64,000 nucleotides of DNA from Austropuccinia psidii (taxonomy: Eukaryota > Basidiomycota > Pucciniomycetes > Pucciniales > Sphaerophragmiaceae), in contig JALGQZ010000007.1 in the NCBI GenBank assembly GCA_023105745.1, forward strand, positions 2,835,592-2,899,591, written 5' to 3'. Below the pieces are notes generated by a model. The model saw nothing but the letters and a program-made list of their open reading frames with translations. It had not been told where the DNA came from and did not search any database. Positions within the stretch are counted from its first letter, which is position 1. Each line of letters opens with the position of its first letter. Positions 9,490 through 21,800 of the stretch are shown piece by piece. Position numbers and translations under genes: made by a program.

Positions 9490-11733
9490 ATGACTACCAG
9501 AAGAGGCTCCCAATACTCCATCCAATAAGATGGAGCTGGACTCAGAGGTAGAATTAATTCCTCAAAAGGGAAAAGGAAGGGCAATATCCCCAGTGGAACA
9601 GAATCCACACAAGGAAGTGCCTTATCCCAAAGGCAAGTCCCAGAAATGCCCATGATATCTGAACCAGAATTGGAACTAAGTATGAGTGACTCAAACAGGT
9701 ACAAATCACATTCAGAGGGCTCAAATAGACATTTACATGAGCAAATACAAACAGTACTTCACAGTGTACAACGACAAAGATTGGGAAATGTTGCCTCAAA
9801 TACACCAAGGAGTGATGAACTCCTGGCACATCCTGAAAAAGTTCCTCAGAGAGGAGGAAATAGTGAGATACTCCAATGGATGGAATCCACTATCATCCAA
9901 ACCTCAAATCAAAAAGATCAAGGAGTATCATGCCAAAAAGAAGGAGGCAACCAAGGAAGAAGCCCCAGTAGCTTCTACCAGCAAGCCCCAAGTCAACCCA
10001 CTTCCCCAAGAAGGGAAGAAGAACAAGAAAAATTCCCCAAGATACAGGATCCCCAAGATCCAAAAAGATGCCATGGACAATGTCTTCAACATGGCCAGAA
10101 CTTTGATGGAATTCAAAGACAAAGAGGAACAAAGAATAAGACAACCTCATTTGCCAAAGAAATAACATTGTCTCCTGATGTTGTAAATACTTTAACAGAG
10201 CTTAAAAATAGTATCTTACCTCTTAAAGACATTAAAAATAGTTTATTATCTTTCCAAGAAATAAATAACAGTTTATCATCTTTAACAAAACTTGTTGTAC
10301 AAAATAAGAAAGACATTGATAACATAAAATTTATGATTGAAAATAATAAACCAAAAGTATTAATTGACAATACTCAGAAATTATCACAACAACAACAAGA
10401 GTTGTGTAAATACATAAGTGATATCAAAGAAAAAACTTTGACAATCAATTATGATGTGAGTATTGACAATCTTACAGAAAAATTAAAAAAATTAAGTATT
10501 TCTGTAGAAGAATTTGAAGAAAAAACTTCATCACACCAAAAATTACTTTTGGACCATGTGGAAAAGAGTGATGAAGCAAGAATGCATCTGAAAGATGACA
10601 TTCAAAGTGAAATAAGGCTTATTACTGAAAAAATGGATAAAATTAATGAGGCTAATCTAAATATGCCAAAGTTATCACCACCATTTTCTCACATAAGAAG
10701 CCCTGTTAAACCAAAAGAGGAATTAAAAAATCCATTCATAAAAGACTTGAGTCACCAAGACAATAACCAAGTCTTAATGAAGGAAGCACCTCAATTAAAA
10801 GAATGGCCAACATTCACAGGAGAAGGTGAATATGACCACATGTCTTTTATCAAAACAATTGACATGCTACAAGAAGATTATGCCATACCAGATGAATTAA
10901 TCACCACAATATTACATTCATTGTTTGGAAAATCTGCAAAAAGATGGTATTATGGCATAAGGCAAACAAATAGCAAAAATACCTGGTGTTGGTGGAAACA
11001 AGAAATAATCACCAAGTGGGCTAATGATGCCTGGAGGTACAAAATAGAAAATGCATTTGAAAATTCTTTCTTTGACCCAGACAAAGACAAACCTTTAACT
11101 TGGTTCTTGAAACAAGTTGAAAGACTTAATGCATTGTACCCAGAAATGTCACAAAAAATGGTGCATATGAAAATACTCAAGAAATGTGGAGGAGAGCTAG
11201 AACATGCCCTAAGAAGAAGGTGTATATGACCATGCCCCACAGAAGGGTATATCAATGCACTAGAGGACATAGTGACAAGAACAAAACTTGGCAGGACTTG
11301 GAAGAAATTGGACATTAAAAGCCCAAATAAACCATTTATCAAAAAAGATAAATCAAAAGAATCCTTCAAGCCCAATACATCCAACAATAATGAGCAAATA
11401 AAATTCCATAAATGTGGAGGTATTGGACACTTAGCCAATAATTGCCTTAAAAAGGCAAAGATTAATGAAATTGTGGAAACAGAAAACCACAATGACAAAG
11501 AAGAGGAATCTGACTCTGAAAAAGAGACAGAAGAGTCAGAAAGCTCTGAAAGTGATGAAATCAATATAATTAATTCACAAATTAATAATATTGATATAAT
11601 TTATGAAGTACTGGATGTTAACTCAAACTTACCACAAGTTGGGACATCTGACACAAACCTGACAAACATACAAGATGCCAAAATGTATAGGACCAAACCT
11701 GCAAAAGGAATGGGATATACATCTGGAAAATGA
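9490..11733 (+). pseudogene. gag: Family B gag in the gag-pol frame
   Basis: The ATG at 9490 begins MTTRRGSQYSIQ, matching MTPTRGGSNYSIQ of B2, and meets a TAA 12 codons later; the same frame reopens and runs from 9646. It encodes a Gln-rich linker, a coiled-coil-like Asn/Lys-rich region (about 10170-10660), the capsid-like domain (WPTFTGEGEYDHM to GGELEHALRRRC, about 10800-11225) and an NC region. A TGA at 11227 and another at 11731 interrupt it. The zinc knuckle reads FHKCGGIGHLANNC: the first Cys of the CCHC is replaced by Phe (B2 keeps CHKC). The frame continues into protease at 11749. The product would have packaged element RNA in the cytoplasm. Confidence 0.85.
9686..10165 (+). pseudogene. 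ORF0, overlapping +1-frame Gag-region protein (family B)
   Basis: This 159-codon frame lies over gag, one frame forward of it. It ends [23 protein letters not shown] followed by a Lys/Glu-rich tail and TAA. The B2 element has the same frame at 59247-59828 with strong protein conservation: HIQRAQIDIYMSKYKQY versus [32 protein letters not shown] versus [15 protein letters not shown], and [14 protein letters not shown] identical. The first in-frame ATG is at 9737, and B2 has no ATG at that place, so the start probably comes from splicing. Function unknown. The stops at about 9651-9685 upstream make its link to the exon-like segment uncertain in this copy. Confidence 0.6.
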
Positions 11734-11748
11734 AGTATAAGTATTGTT

Positions 11749-13240
11749 ATGGTTGATAACCAAGAAGGAAAAGTTAACTTAGATACAGGAGCATATTGCA
11801 CCTGTGTTGGTAAAAGTTATTTAAAAACCATTGTCCCAGACTGGCAAGAAAAACCTATGCCAATACAAGGTGTCAAATTTAGTAGTGCAAGTGAGAGCAT
11901 GAAGCCCCTTGGAATAATTGATTTAACACTAATTTTTCCTCATCCCTCACAATGTGTCAGAATCAAAGTAGAGTTTGTAGTAATGGACAACTGTACTAGT
12001 AATCACTTCATACTTGGAAATGATTACTTATCAATTTATGGTATAGATATCTCCAACCAAAAGGATAGATATTTTACTATAAGAGACAACAAAAGACAAA
12101 AGTTTGGCTTGTTAAATAACAAAAAACAAATCACAGTTATTAAGAATGAAGAAAAAATTCCAGAAAAGGAAGTTTTTATATCTGAACTTAAAGAGGCAGA
12201 ATTCAATCAAGAATTAACAGAAAAATTGAAAGAAAAATTGATTGACCTCTTATTTAAGTATAAAAATGCCTTTGCAACTGACAAAGAGCCACTAGGTGCC
12301 ATAATTGGACATGAAGTGGATATAATTCTCAATGTGGAAAAACCTTACCCACCTCTACTAAGGAGACTTTCTTACCCAGGTAGTCCAAGGGCTAGAGAAG
12401 CCTTAGAGGTACACATTAAAGAACTAATTGACCTTGGAGTACTAAGAAAGGTAGGACATCATAAACAGGTAGAAGTCACTACACCTGTCATGATAACTTG
12501 GAATAATGGAAAATCAAGGATGGTAGGAGACTTCAGAGCTCTGAACACCTATACCATTCCAGACAGGTATCCAATACCCAGGATCCATGAGAAATTGACA
12601 CAACTGTCACAAGCTAAGTTCATCACAGCCATGGATGCCTTAAAGGGTTTTCATCAAAATGTCTTAACAGACAATGCCAAAAAACTACTGAGGATAATAG
12701 TCCACTGTGGAATTTTTGAATACTTAAGAATGCCATTTGGCATAAAAAATGCACCTTCCCATTATCAAAGAATGATGAATACCATATTTCCTGAAGAATT
12801 ATCAGAAGGATGGTTAATCATCTATATTGATGATATCATAGTTTGCTCAGAAACTTGGGAAAATCACCTTACAAGACTAGAAAGGTTACTACAGAAAATA
12901 GTCCAAGTGAATATGAAAATTTCCTTGAAAAAGTTTCATTTTGCATACAGTGAGCTAAACGTACTAGGACATGTTGTATCTGGACTTAGTCTAGGAATAG
13001 ACAAGAATAAAGTAGCAGCAGTACTACTTAAAGGAATGCCTCAAACCAAAAAAGAAATGCAATCATTTCTAGGATTTGCTGGTTACTATAGACAGCATAT
13101 AAAGGACTTTGCAAAAATTGCTAAATCCTTGTATAAGCTATGTGACCAACAAACAGTCTATGAAATGACAGAAGAAAGAGTCAAGGTATATGAGGAATTG
13201 AAAAATTCCTCAACAAATGCCCCATTTCTTCTAATGCCAG
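11749..13240 (+). pseudogene. pol: Family B protease and reverse transcriptase
   Basis: This continues the gag frame. Protease motif [11 protein letters not shown] lies near 11780 and RT follows: [25 protein letters not shown] (about 12520-12590), [17 protein letters not shown] (about 12730), catalytic [10 protein letters not shown] (about 12825) and the connection region [16 protein letters not shown]. All RT signature residues look intact. The frame is cut at 13240 by the solo LTR, between RT and RNase H, at the codons for LLMP. The ATG at 11749 is an internal Met, not a real start. Confidence 0.88.
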
Positions 13241-14678
13241 TGTCAGCCTGTGACTCAAAACCAGAGCACAAGCATGACAGCCAAAATACCATAAACCAAT
13301 GGTATAGCCAAGATACCACCAAAACATGGAGCTGAGCCAAATGAGCACAAAAGGTATCAAAAGAAAGAGGAAACTCACCTCTTTCTGAAAATATAAGTCC
13401 CATCACCATAGGACAAGAAATAACAAAGTTATTCCTGCTCAAAGCTATTGCTGAGCATAAACCTTAATTTTCACCTCTCATCTAAAATCTAGAAGGAGAG
13501 GCTTAACCCCATCAAATTGTTATTTAAAATGAAGCTCTAAGCCAGGGCTATCCAATGGTACCAGCCAAACTGAGCTAGCAACAATTTTACTGGAGTTATG
13601 GTCAATTTCAGGCCAAATAAGGCTCAACAAAACATTCACCTCTCATCTAGCTTCTACAGTTTTGGTGTGGGATACCTGAAGTGGGGTATTTTTGGAAAAA
13701 ACATAATCAGGGCTATCTGATGGTGTCATCCATTTCCCCATAACTCAACTAGAACAAAAGTTATGGGGCAAAGAAGCTCAATACAGCTTTTTGCCCAAAA
13801 CACACAAATGTACAAAATTCTTGTACATGGGATAACCTTGCTATATTTAATGATACCCATATCAAATAACGTACCATTGTGTAGAGCACATACAGGGCTA
13901 CACACTGAACCAATTTTGAGGTTGATAGCTCAAGAATTGACAAAGGTATGGCTGTTTTAAGGTCAAAATCCCACCTGCTGTCATATACAGCCTTACCATG
14001 GGATAATATCCCATAACCATGAATATGAGGTGTCAAATAGACAAATAAGCATGTTTTTACTTCAATACCTCATATGTCAGTCAATACTGGGGTCCCATAC
14101 AGTTTCTGTACAGCATTCTACGTGTCATACACGTCAGAATCAGGCTGTGAGGTCCCCAAATGAAAATTTTCACCCTGTATTGGTGAAAACCGCCCAGATG
14201 TGGTTTCAAAACCACATCTGAGCCCAATAAAGGGCATACAGGCTGTTTACAAATCACAAGTCAGTCCTAGAGAGTGAAAAATCCTCACTTCCTCTACGTG
14301 GAAAGGTCTAGCACCCTTTCCACCCCATTTCAGGATAAAAAGGAGGCTTTTCACAGCCAGAATTGTCTCCTCATCCTGCTCTTGAATAACCTAGGTAGTA
14401 AACTGTAAAAAACAGTTTTACTCTTGGTTAATAATCAGGTATAATTATATATTTAATTATTGTAGTCTCTTATTATTGTAACCCAACAGATAAAGCTGCA
14501 CCCAGGGCTTTCAACAGCGGTCACCACCACTATATCAAATATAGTAAAGCCCTTTTTATCTTAAATTAAAATATCTTTTAAACCTTATAGCTCTTTTTTA
14601 AGCTATTTTACCGTGTCACAAACATAGATAAAGTTGTATTTAGCCTATTTACACCTTCATCATAGTTTCATCCTGACA
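13241..14678 (+). repeat. Solo LTR related to family C
   Basis: This 1,438-bp LTR starts TGTCAGCCTGTGACTCAAAA, as family C does, and ends CATCCTGACA. It is flanked by a perfect 5-bp duplication GCCAG (13236-13240, 14679-14683). It has a TATA-like GATAAAAA at 14334 and ACGT cores around 14121-14135 and 14296, as in the family C U3. No internal region is present, so it is the product of LTR-LTR recombination. It differs from the family C LTR at many places, so it marks a sister subfamily. LTR plus duplication add 1,443 bp, a multiple of three, so the pol frame is unchanged beyond it. Confidence 0.92.
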
Positions 14679-14683
14679 GCCAG

Positions 14684-16164
14684 ATTGGAAACTACCCTTT
14701 AAGCTTTACATTGATGCTTGTGGAGAAGGACTGGGTGCTGCACTACACCAGACACAAATTATCAATGATAAACCAGTAGAGGGACCAATTTGTTTTATTT
14801 CAAGACAGATAAAGCCAACAGAAGCAAGCCAAATGGAATGCCTCTGCTTAGTGTGGGCTTTAGAAAAATTACATTACTACTTGGATGGAACAGTTTTTGA
14901 TGTGATTACAGACTGCAATGCTGTAAAATCTCTATTAAATATGAAAACTCCAAATAGACATATGCTGAGATGGCAGATTGCTATCCAAGAATATAGAGGA
15001 AATATGACTATTGTTCATAAATCTGGTAATATTCACAAAATTGCAGATGGTCTTAGCAGATGGGCTCTAGCAAATACCCCTTACAATCCAGCATGGGTAC
15101 CACAAGAAGAACACCATATAGAAGGAATATGTGTCACAGACATTGTCACAGAATTCTTTAACCAAGTTAAAGAAAGCTATAAGACAGACAAAAATTGCCA
15201 TATCTTAAGCCAACTTCTAATGAAAGACTGCAAAGACCCATCACTTTCATCAAAACTAGATGAAAAATGGAAAAAGGCATATGATGAAGGAAGATTCCAC
15301 CTCCTTGATGGAATCCTTTACCATAGAACTAAACACACATGTGCTATGGGCTTAACAGATAGAACCCTGATAAACACTATTTTCCATGAGTGTCATTATA
15401 GTGTTGCAGCTGGACACCTTTCAGAAGACAGAACACTAGAGAGGGTGAAAACCTGCTCTCGGTGGCCAAATTGGAAGAAAGATGCTATAGAATACTGCCA
15501 AACCTGTGACAGATGTCAAAAAGCCAACAGATCCGCAGGAAAGAAATATGAAATGATGATCCAAATCCAAGAACCAAAATCCCCTTGGTAAATAGCTCAT
15601 ATGGATTGGGTAACAGCATTACCTCCAGGAGGAGACAGAAGCTATAATGCATGCCTAGAATTGGTTGACAGGTATAGCAAAACTCCCATGTTCCTACAAT
15701 GTCATAAAGATGACACAGCTATGGACACAGCCATAATGATATGGAATAAAGTTATTAGCCATACATGCTTATTCCAGAATATTATAAGTGACAGAGACCC
15801 AAAGTTCACTTCAGCATTATGGACAAATCTCCATAACTTGTTTGGGACAAAGTTATCATTCTCAACAGCTTACCATCCTCAAACTGATGGTTTAGCAGGA
15901 AGAATGATACAGACCTTAGAGGACATGATCAGAAGATTCTGTGCTTATGGGCTAGAATTCAAAGATTCTGATGGTTTCACCCATGATTGGTGTACACTAA
16001 TACCAGCTCTTGAACTGGCATATAAGACATCAATCCATTCTTCTACTGGCAAAACACCGGCAATGCTAGAAAAAGGTTGGAATCCAAGACTTCCTTACAA
16101 CACCCTCAAAAAGGACTTAGTGTATATACATCCAACAGCAAGAAGCTTTAAGATAATGCTTTAG
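14684..16164 (+). pseudogene. pol: Family B RNase H and integrase
   Basis: The pol frame resumes after the solo LTR. RNase H shows [14 protein letters not shown] (about 14710), [10 protein letters not shown] and the terminal [12 protein letters not shown]. The integrase zinc domain is H-x-C...[12 protein letters not shown]...[11 protein letters not shown] (about 15390-15530). The core has [10 protein letters not shown] (first Asp) and [10 protein letters not shown] (second Asp), but the catalytic Glu position reads GLAGRMIQ where relatives have GLAERMIQ, so the third acidic residue is lost. In-frame stops: TAA 15589 and TAG 16162, both at positions where Glu is expected. An inactive integrase. 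Confidence 0.88.
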
Positions 16165-16690
16165 AAAGCAAGACACCATGCAAACAGATGTATGCAAGAC
16201 TCTTTCAAATATGCAAAAGAAAGATGGGATAAAAGTCATAAGCCACCTGACTTCAAAATAGGAGACTTGGTCCTAGTATCAACCCTTAAATTCAATAACA
16301 TGAAAGGTCCAAAGAAATTGAAATATTCGTTTGCAGGACCATTTATGATAAAAGCACTTCATGGACCCAATGCTGTGCAATTGGAACTCACAGGTGAACT
16401 AATGAACAAACACCCAACTTTCCCTGTAAGTCTGATAAAGAGTTACAGTTCAAGTGATAAGGAGGTATTTCCACTAAGAAATAAACCCCCACTTGAAATT
16501 CCCCCCTTGGAAGAAGGAGAGGAAAAGAAAATAGTAAAAGTCCTTAAAGAAAGAAGGACAAGAAACAAAAAAAAGGGAATACCTTGTAAGGTATAGAAAT
16601 TCAGCTCAAGAAGATGAATGGCTACTTGAGAAAGATATAACAAATGCTGATAAACTACTAAGAAGGTTCAGACATGAAAGAAAACCTGAA
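16165..16690 (+). pseudogene. pol: Family B integrase C-terminal domain with chromodomain-like tail
   Basis: The same frame continues after the TAG: GDLVLVSTLKFNNMKGPKKLKYSFAGPF is the integrase C-terminal SH3-like fold of Ty3/gypsy elements (GPF/Y-type). A run of eight A near 16567 shifts the frame; beyond it a segment reading YLVRYRN...DEWLLEKDI resembles a chromodomain-like end, followed by RRFRHERKPEK and a stop at about 16696. The tail may guide chromatin targeting in intact relatives; that is inference. Confidence 0.7.
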
Positions 16691-16800
16691 AAATAGAAAA
16701 GTTAGGCATTATTGAGCTTCAAGACTAACAAAGTCTATTAAAGAGGTGGGACAGTGGATGATAACCTAATTACACATATCAGATTGTGGTACAATATTGT

Positions 16801-16814
16801 TTGGTGGTAGGGAA
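16801..16814 (+). other. Polypurine tract of family B
   Basis: TTGGTGGTAGGGAA directly precedes the 3' LTR, the expected place for the plus-strand DNA primer. The B3 relic has a similar AGGGTGAAGGA at 33962-33975. Confidence 0.6.
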
Positions 16815-18802
16815 TGTGAACCTTTGAGATATGACCACATACCCAAAAAGCTCACTAGAAATATTTAATATAATTATACATTAAAAATAAGAACCTTAAA
16901 ACTAAAAAAAATACCATAAATTGGTATAAAACTTGGTTTAACTTAAGCAACAATGAATAAAAATGTGAAATAAATTACACCATTGGATTCCCCATGGTAA
17001 AATACACATATACAATTTGTATGGCATATCTGTAAAGTCAATATTTAATAAGTTATAAGTAATAATACCTTAAAAAAAACACAAATCTTTATTTAATTCA
17101 AACCCAATGAAACAACATGTCAAATAAATGGTACCATTTGATTCTCCATAAAGCTCCACACATAAAACAATCAATAAGCTAAGCTTCAAAACTAATACTT
17201 AAGGAACTAACCTGAATATATGCACTTTTTTGGTCAACACATATATTCAAGGATTTTAGCTAATATCTCTTGAATTATGCATGATAGAGTGATTAACCAA
17301 AAATAAAGTCATCACGTAATTAATGTAGGAATACAGAAACAAAGTTTATTTCACAAGTTATAAATGAGGTTAAAATCTGTAAGGAATTATTGATTAAAAT
17401 CAACAAACCTGTTGACCACTTTGTTGTGAGAGTGGTCCAAACTTAAAAGAAAGTAGACATTTGGATTCTACTAGTTCATTTGTGAATAATTATTTATTTT
17501 TTTTTTTAATATTCAAGGTATAACCCATTGAAATCATAGTTTGAAGTTTAAAATATTAAATTTTGACAGAAAAGATGAGTTACAAGAAAAATCATCAAAA
17601 ATAGAGTTTTGATGATGTAATGAAATGCTCTTCTAAGCATCGTACCGTTATGGCAAGCTATCAGAATTCACTCTCTGAATTTCTGTAGCGTGTAAATTTT
17701 AAAGGTTATTAAGGATCAAAGATTGAGCTTAATTTCATCTTTCATGATCACTCACTGTAACCTTAAATTAAGTTTAACAGTCATATAAGTGATAACATTG
17801 GTGAATACTATTAATTTATGATTAAAACTAATCAAATCCACGAAATTTGGGGTTCTGCCAAGCCTTTGATGTCATCAAACTTAGAGTTATAGTGATAACT
17901 CTAAATAATGGCGTAAGAATGATGTAATGAGGTTTGATAGTGATGTAATCATCACCAAACCTTAAAGTATTGATCAATTCCAGTGGATATGATTAGTACA
18001 CGTCTACTAGAAGCCTGTTGGACTCTAGGAGGGAGGTATTTACTATAAATAGAGCTCTTTTTGCTCTGTTTTCCCCTCAGACGCATCAAAAACATTAAAT
18101 CAATACAATTAAAAAGGTAATATCTTTATTCTTTATATATAAAACTTTTATATTATTAAAGACCAAAGTTCATCTTTATTATAATCATCAATTTTGACGT
18201 GAATAAATCATTTGTTTAATTGTTTTTGTTAAAAATCTCTCTAAAACTCATTTCCACGTAAAAATCAAGAATATTTGTAATTTCTCTATTTTTTATTGTA
18301 AATACAATTTGGAAAAGTTATATTTACATTAATTTGGCGTAAAATATCTCAAAATTATTATATTAAGTGTTAAAAGTAGGTTATTTTCTCTTATTATAAT
18401 AATTTTCTATATATTATTCTTTTAAATAATTCTTTAATTAACAAAAATAGTATTTATATTAATTTATAACTTTAATATTGGTAATATCATTGTTATTAAT
18501 TGTTTTTTATTAATAAAAAACAATTTTTTACGCCTTTATTATTTGTTTGTAACAATAATAAAGTGCCATTAAATATATTAATTATTTTATATTAATATAT
18601 TTATTTTATTATATTATATTTTAAAATATAAATTATATCATCATATTTTATTGATAATATAATTATTTTTATGCCATAATTATAATAATTCTCTATTATT
18701 ATAATTATTTTTATCTTATTTCTTTTATATATAAGGACATTCATAGTACAATAAGTAAAATATTAGTAATTTTTACTTATTGTTTCATAGTCAAACCTTA
18801 CA
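16815..18802 (+). repeat. Family B 3' LTR
   Basis: 1,988 bp, TGTGAACC to CCTTACA, with a TATA box at 18044-18051 and the end hairpin at 18748-18783. It is followed by the target duplication TTCTG at 18803-18807. Confidence 0.92.
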
Positions 18803-21800
18803 TTCTGGATCAATTGGCCTCCCATCCTTCAAAAATTGATTCTCTTCAAGACTTAATGGACGCCAGCCTGAAACTTGATACCAGGTATCATTAGAGGCAA
18901 AAGGAGAAGAATAATTATCAAGAGAAGAAGCCTGAAGCCTCAAATTAAAACTCTTCTCATCATCAAAGCTATTCAAGCTCAAGTCATAAGAAGAAGAATT
19001 TTCATTCTCAAAAGTAGGACAAGCCCCATTCTTCCTTGTTGAATAGGGACTTTGAATTGAAAGGTTCTGAAAAAGAAAGAAGAATCAAGGAGGGCTTGTG
19101 TACTTATTGTGGTGGGAAGCATAGTATTGAGTCTTGTCTCAAAAGGCCACAAAACAAGCTTACCCAACCGTCAGACAGTTTTCCCAGCCAGGGAAAATCC
19201 TGAATGAAGATCATGTTGTGTTCAACGGTCTTCACTGTTTTTCTTCCAGAGCACAATTGTGCATTCTGAATACTGGTGTCAAGAATTCTCTAAAGCTTTT
19301 TGTCTTTCCTTCTCTCTCTGATGTGTTTTAGAGTTTTCTCATTGATTCTGGTGCTACCAACTCATTAATTGCAAAGCAGTTTTTTTGCAATTACTCATTG
19401 AACATGTCAGAACTCCCAGAGAAGATTCCTCTTATCATTTTGGACTCCTCTGAGTCCCCATCTTTATTTGTGACTAACCATACTAAACATATGGTTGAGA
19501 TTCCTTCTTTCCCAAGCTTTGAATGGGAATTTTTAGTCATTGATACTCCCATGGGAGAAGACCTCACATTGGGCTTTGACTTTCTGAATCATTTTAGTCC
19601 TTCTATTGATTGGAGGCAAGGGCTGATCACCTTTAATGCTGATCATGAGGACTATTCTGATCCTTCTAAATCTTTCCGTAATGACTTTTCTTCTGCCAAA
19701 TCATGTGCAGCTCTGGTTGGTGATTCTAGAACACCAGCAATTCCAGCTTCTGTTCATATTCCTTCCCTTAATTCCCATCAGTAATTACTATCATCTAGGG
19801 ATGAATTCTTGAAAGAGATTCAAGATGTTGGAGAAGATGATTCTGTATCTTCGCTTCATCTCTTCTTTTGGGATATGGAGCTTCCTCCTTCATCTTATCA
19901 TGACTCCCTGGTAGACTTGTGGGATGAAGAGGGAGAGCCAGAAGAAATAGAAACCGTGATGAAGGTTTTTCCTTCTGCTTATCACCAATATTTGGATGTA
20001 TTCTCCAAGGTGAAAGCAGAAAAACTCCCTCCTAACCATGCCTGTGATCATAATATCAATCTGGAGGGGCCTCTACCTCCAGTTTGGGTGATCTACTCTT
20101 TATCAAAACAGAGTCAGATACACTGAGAGCCTACATTTCAGAGAATGTAGAGAAAAGTTTCATCCGGCCAAGCTCCTCTTCAACAGGAGCACCTGTCCTC
20201 TTTGTCAAAAAGAAAGAAGGTGGCCTCCATTTGTGTGTTGATTACCGCAAACTCAATGCTGTTACTAGGAAGAACAAGTATCCTGTTCCTCCTATGAATC
20301 AGCTTCTCAATGTTTTAATGGTTCTTCTATCTTCTCCAAGATTGATTTGCATGGTGCATAGAACCTGCTCAGAATGAAGGAGGGTCATGAACATTTGATA
20401 TGCTTCAGAACTAAATATGGCTGTTATGAGTACTTTGTTATGCCATTTGGGCTCACCAATGCTCCTTCCTCTTTTCAGAATCCTGTCAATGATATTTTCC
20501 AAGATCATCTTGATGTTTATGTTGTGGTTTATTTGGATGACATTATGGTCTTTTCCAAATCTTAGGAAGAACATGTCACTCATGTGTCCACTGTTCTTTC
20601 CAGACTCAGAGCCAATAACCTTTTTGCTAAGGCTTCAAAGTTCCTATTTCTTGTCTCTAGTGTAGAATACCTTGGTTATGTTGTTCCATCTGAAGGCCTC
20701 AAGATGGACCAAGCAAAGGTCCAGCAGATTATTTATTGGCCACCTTCAAGAAACCTCAAGGCTCTTAAATCATTCCTTGGCTTTGCCAGCTTCTACCTCC
20801 TTTTCAGGAAGAATTATTCAAAGAAAATCAGTTCAATCACCAGTTTCCTCAAGAAAGATTCCTGCTTTACCCTCAATGAGGAAGCTCTTAGTCACTTTCC
20901 CCAACACAAAGAGGACTTCACCACTGCTCCAGTCCTATCCCACTTCAATCCTTCTCTACCCACCATTGTAGAGACTGATGCATCTGATTATGCTTTGGGT
21001 GCTGTACTGAGTCAGGTCTCTGACTCAGCAAAACATCCCATTGCATTCGACAGACGGAAGCTTATCCCAGCCAAGCTCAACTATGAGATTCATGACAAGG
21101 AACTCCTTGGCATAGTCTGGGCTCTGAAGTGCTTGAGGGGTTTTCTTCTTTCTCTCTCTTCCCCTTGTGAAGTTCTCACCAATCATTCTTCTATTAAATA
21201 CTTCATGTCTTCAAAAGTTCTTACTCACCATCAAGCCTGCTGGGCTGAATTCCTCTCTGAATTTTACTGCTCAATCACTTACTGCCCTGGCCTCCCAGCT
21301 CCTCTTCCGGATTCTTTATCACATTGGGACAATGTTTATCCAGAGAGCGGGGGAGGATTTCATCAACAAGAATCCAATGAACTTTCAACAGCTCATCAAG
21401 CAGGATGAAGTCCAACCTTCAGGATATTTTGCATTCAAGGTGGAATCCTTTTCAAATCTGATTGATTCAATTCAGAAGGCTCTATTGCAAGATTCTCAGT
21501 ACAGAAGTATCCTTCAAGAATTGGGCAAAGGTAAATCCATTCAGGATTATTCTCTTGATTCCTCTTCCCAACTTCTTCTCTTCAAAGATCGGTTGGTGGT
21601 CCCAAATGACCCCATAATTCAACTCAGCATTCTTCAAAAGCATCATGACTCTCCTCTAGCTGGACACCCTGGCCAAGAGAAGACTCTCAAACTTGTCAAG
21701 GGGGATTCCACTGGTCCGGCATGACTCAATTCATCAAGGATGATGTCTCATCCTGTCAACAGTGCTCAAGAAACAGGAATTTTCACCACAAGAAGTTTGG

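Larger units (their letters stand above)
6763..18802 (+). mobile_element. Family B Ty3/gypsy retrotransposon, complete but decayed, carrying a nested solo LTR
   Basis: The element is bounded by LTRs 6763-8749 and 16815-18802 (TGTGAACC...CCTTACA) and flanked by a perfect 5-bp target duplication TTCTG (6758-6762 and 18803-18807). Order: LTR, primer-site-like sequence, leader with exon-like segment, gag, protease, RT, solo LTR insertion, RNase H, integrase, polypurine tract, LTR. Protease-RT-RNase H-integrase is the Ty3/gypsy order. It inserted into the gag gene of the family A element. The two LTRs differ at many positions (rough reading: several per cent), so it is much older than the family C insertion. 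Confidence 0.93.
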
